A DNA stretch of 6,471 nucleotides, taken from Spirochaetales bacterium. Lineage in GTDB: Bacteria; Spirochaetota; Spirochaetia; DSM-16054; Sediminispirochaetaceae. A model generated the notes under the pieces. That model worked only from the letters and a program-made list of their open reading frames with translations. It ran no database searches and was not told the DNA's origin. Of the stretch, positions 5,619 to 6,471 are shown in pieces. How positions within the stretch are numbered: the stretch's first letter is position 1; the number at the start of each line of letters is the position of its first letter. The DNA is taken from positions 1-6,471 of the forward strand of contig JAASTM010000145.1 in assembly GCA_021767325.1 (NCBI GenBank), given 5' to 3'. Both the position numbers and the translations under genes were made by a program.

Positions 5619-6471
5619 CTTTTGCTCCTGTTTTCCAAGAATCTTGTGTATCTGGTAAGCGGCAGTAACGTTGCCAGATATATGAACATTGAAATGATGA
5701 TCGGTGTCGGATTACGCTTCCACACCACTGCGTGCCGGGCTTTCGTCAGCAGTTCCGGAACTGTAATTACATAGGCAACCGCGGTATCCTTGACCAAGCT
5801 GACCATGTTGTTTGAAAGCGGTGGAATGATTACCCGCACAGCCTGCGGCAGTATGACTAGACGCATGGCCTGCAGGGGACGCAAGCCGAGTGAACGGGCC
5901 GCTTCCACTTGCCGCTTAGGAATACTCTCGATTCCGGAACGAAAGATTTCCGCTTGATAGGCTGAGTTCATCAGAATAAGAGAGGTTGCCGCCGACCAGA
6001 AAGCGTTCAGGTTTATCCCGAGAAACGGCAGTGCGTAAAAAACAATAACCATATTTACAATCAGCGGCATCGCACGGAAAAAATCGATGTAAGCACTCAG
6101 GATCAACTCGAGTACCGGATTGTGCAGAGAACGGAGGATGCCGAGTATCAACCCGATTGCCATGGCCGCGGCTGCGGAAATGGCTGAAAGCTTAAGGGTA
6201 ACCAGTAGCCCGTTTAGATAAAGCGGCCAGACTCCCTCCAGCTTTTCCACGTTCAGGAATTGGTATCTTACTCTTTCCCACTGGGTACCGCTGAATTGAT
6301 AAAAGAAAACAAAGAAAAGCAGGATTATAAGTAAGCTGCTTATTCGTTTCAGGAATATCGGTTTTTCACGGTCGGTTATGATCAGAATTGCCAATCCAAA
6401 GAAGAGCATGAAAATGAGCAGGACTGCAGCAAAACTCATCACGCTTTCCGGCCGCCCCTGTCCCGGCAGGA
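5603..6471 (-). CDS. PAAT-family ABC transporter permease, 5' end beyond window edge
   Basis: This is the second inner-membrane permease of the importer, and the first gene of the operon that is visible. The permease domain covers most of the protein; its EAA loop has EAARSLG, then MRLVILPQAVR and IIPP (residues 180-208 counted from GTG 6442). Upstream of the domain come two hydrophobic segments and a TDREKPIFLK loop matching MDREKPVWLK of the other permease, followed by FSGTQW versus YSGARW. GTG 6442 and ATG 6439 are possible starts, but they have only a weak GGAAAG element. The frame stays open to the window edge, and alignment with the paralogue places these codons inside its membrane extension, about 50 residues from its start. 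I therefore treat the gene as 5'-truncated by the window. It ends inside the start of the ATPase gene. Confidence 0.88.
   Translation of the reverse strand, partial: LPGQGRPESVMSFAAVLLIFMLFFGLAILIITDREKPIFLKRISSLLIILLFFVFFYQFSGTQWERVRYQFLNVEKLEGVWPLYLNGLLVTLKLSAISAAAAMAIGLILGILRSLHNPVLELILSAYIDFFRAMPLIVNMVIVFYALPFLGINLNAFWSAATSLILMNSAYQAEIFRSGIESIPKRQVEAARSLGLRPLQAMRLVILPQAVRVIIPPLSNNMVSLVKDTAVAYVITVPELLTKARHAVVWKRNPTPIIISMFIYLATLLPLTRYTRFLENRSKRWVKR
5625..5629 (-). promoter_or_regulatory. Ribosome binding site of the ATPase gene inside the permease gene
   Basis: AGGAG on the minus strand lies 6 bases before ATG 5618 and within the last codons of the upstream permease (Arg-Ser of NRSKRW). 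Translation of the permease therefore runs through this site, the usual arrangement for coupled synthesis of two subunits of one complex. Confidence 0.8.

Noticed and set aside
1..6471. Insertion sequences, CRISPR repeats, tRNA or rRNA genes, riboswitches
   Set aside because: Reading both strands showed no transposase, no regularly spaced direct repeats and no cloverleaf or rRNA-like segment, and intergenic spaces (largest 89 bases) are too short for most riboswitches.

Overview
The window reads as a compact chromosomal segment from a Gram-negative-type bacterium: one protein has an export signal and an outer-membrane barrel look, and a c-di-GMP receptor of the PilZ type is present. Gene density is very high, genes mostly have clear AGGAG-type ribosome binding sites, and there is no sign of mobile DNA, CRISPR or RNA genes. 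A spirochaete is my best guess at lineage, but that rests on general impression and is not shown by any marker here.

Left part (1-2139): the C-terminal end of a conserved uncharacterised protein (+ strand) ends 3 bases from the stop of a convergent gene for a small secreted beta-rich protein (- strand). That gene is divergent from zupT (+), a ZIP-family metal transporter, across an 88-base promoter region. A single-domain PilZ protein follows zupT at 12 bases and is very probably in the same transcript, so a metal importer and a c-di-GMP receptor are paired.

Right part (6471 down to 2229, - strand): a five-gene operon runs leftwards as permease, ATPase, permease, PPC/DUF296-domain protein, extended short-chain dehydrogenase/epimerase. 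It closes with a strong intrinsic terminator at 2166-2202. The first three genes form a polar amino acid-type (PAAT) ABC importer core. The first permease gene runs off the right edge, and no substrate-binding protein gene is in view. The two permeases are paralogues sharing an unusual N-terminal membrane extension with a DREKP loop. Spacing is tight throughout (a 16-base overlap, then gaps of 12, 36 and 24 bases).

The most interesting content is this operon: an importer of a probable amino acid or related small charged molecule, linked to an uncharacterised PPC-domain protein and a nucleotide-dependent oxidoreductase/epimerase. It suggests an uptake-and-conversion pathway of unknown substrate. 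No function beyond these family assignments can be proven from the sequence alone.
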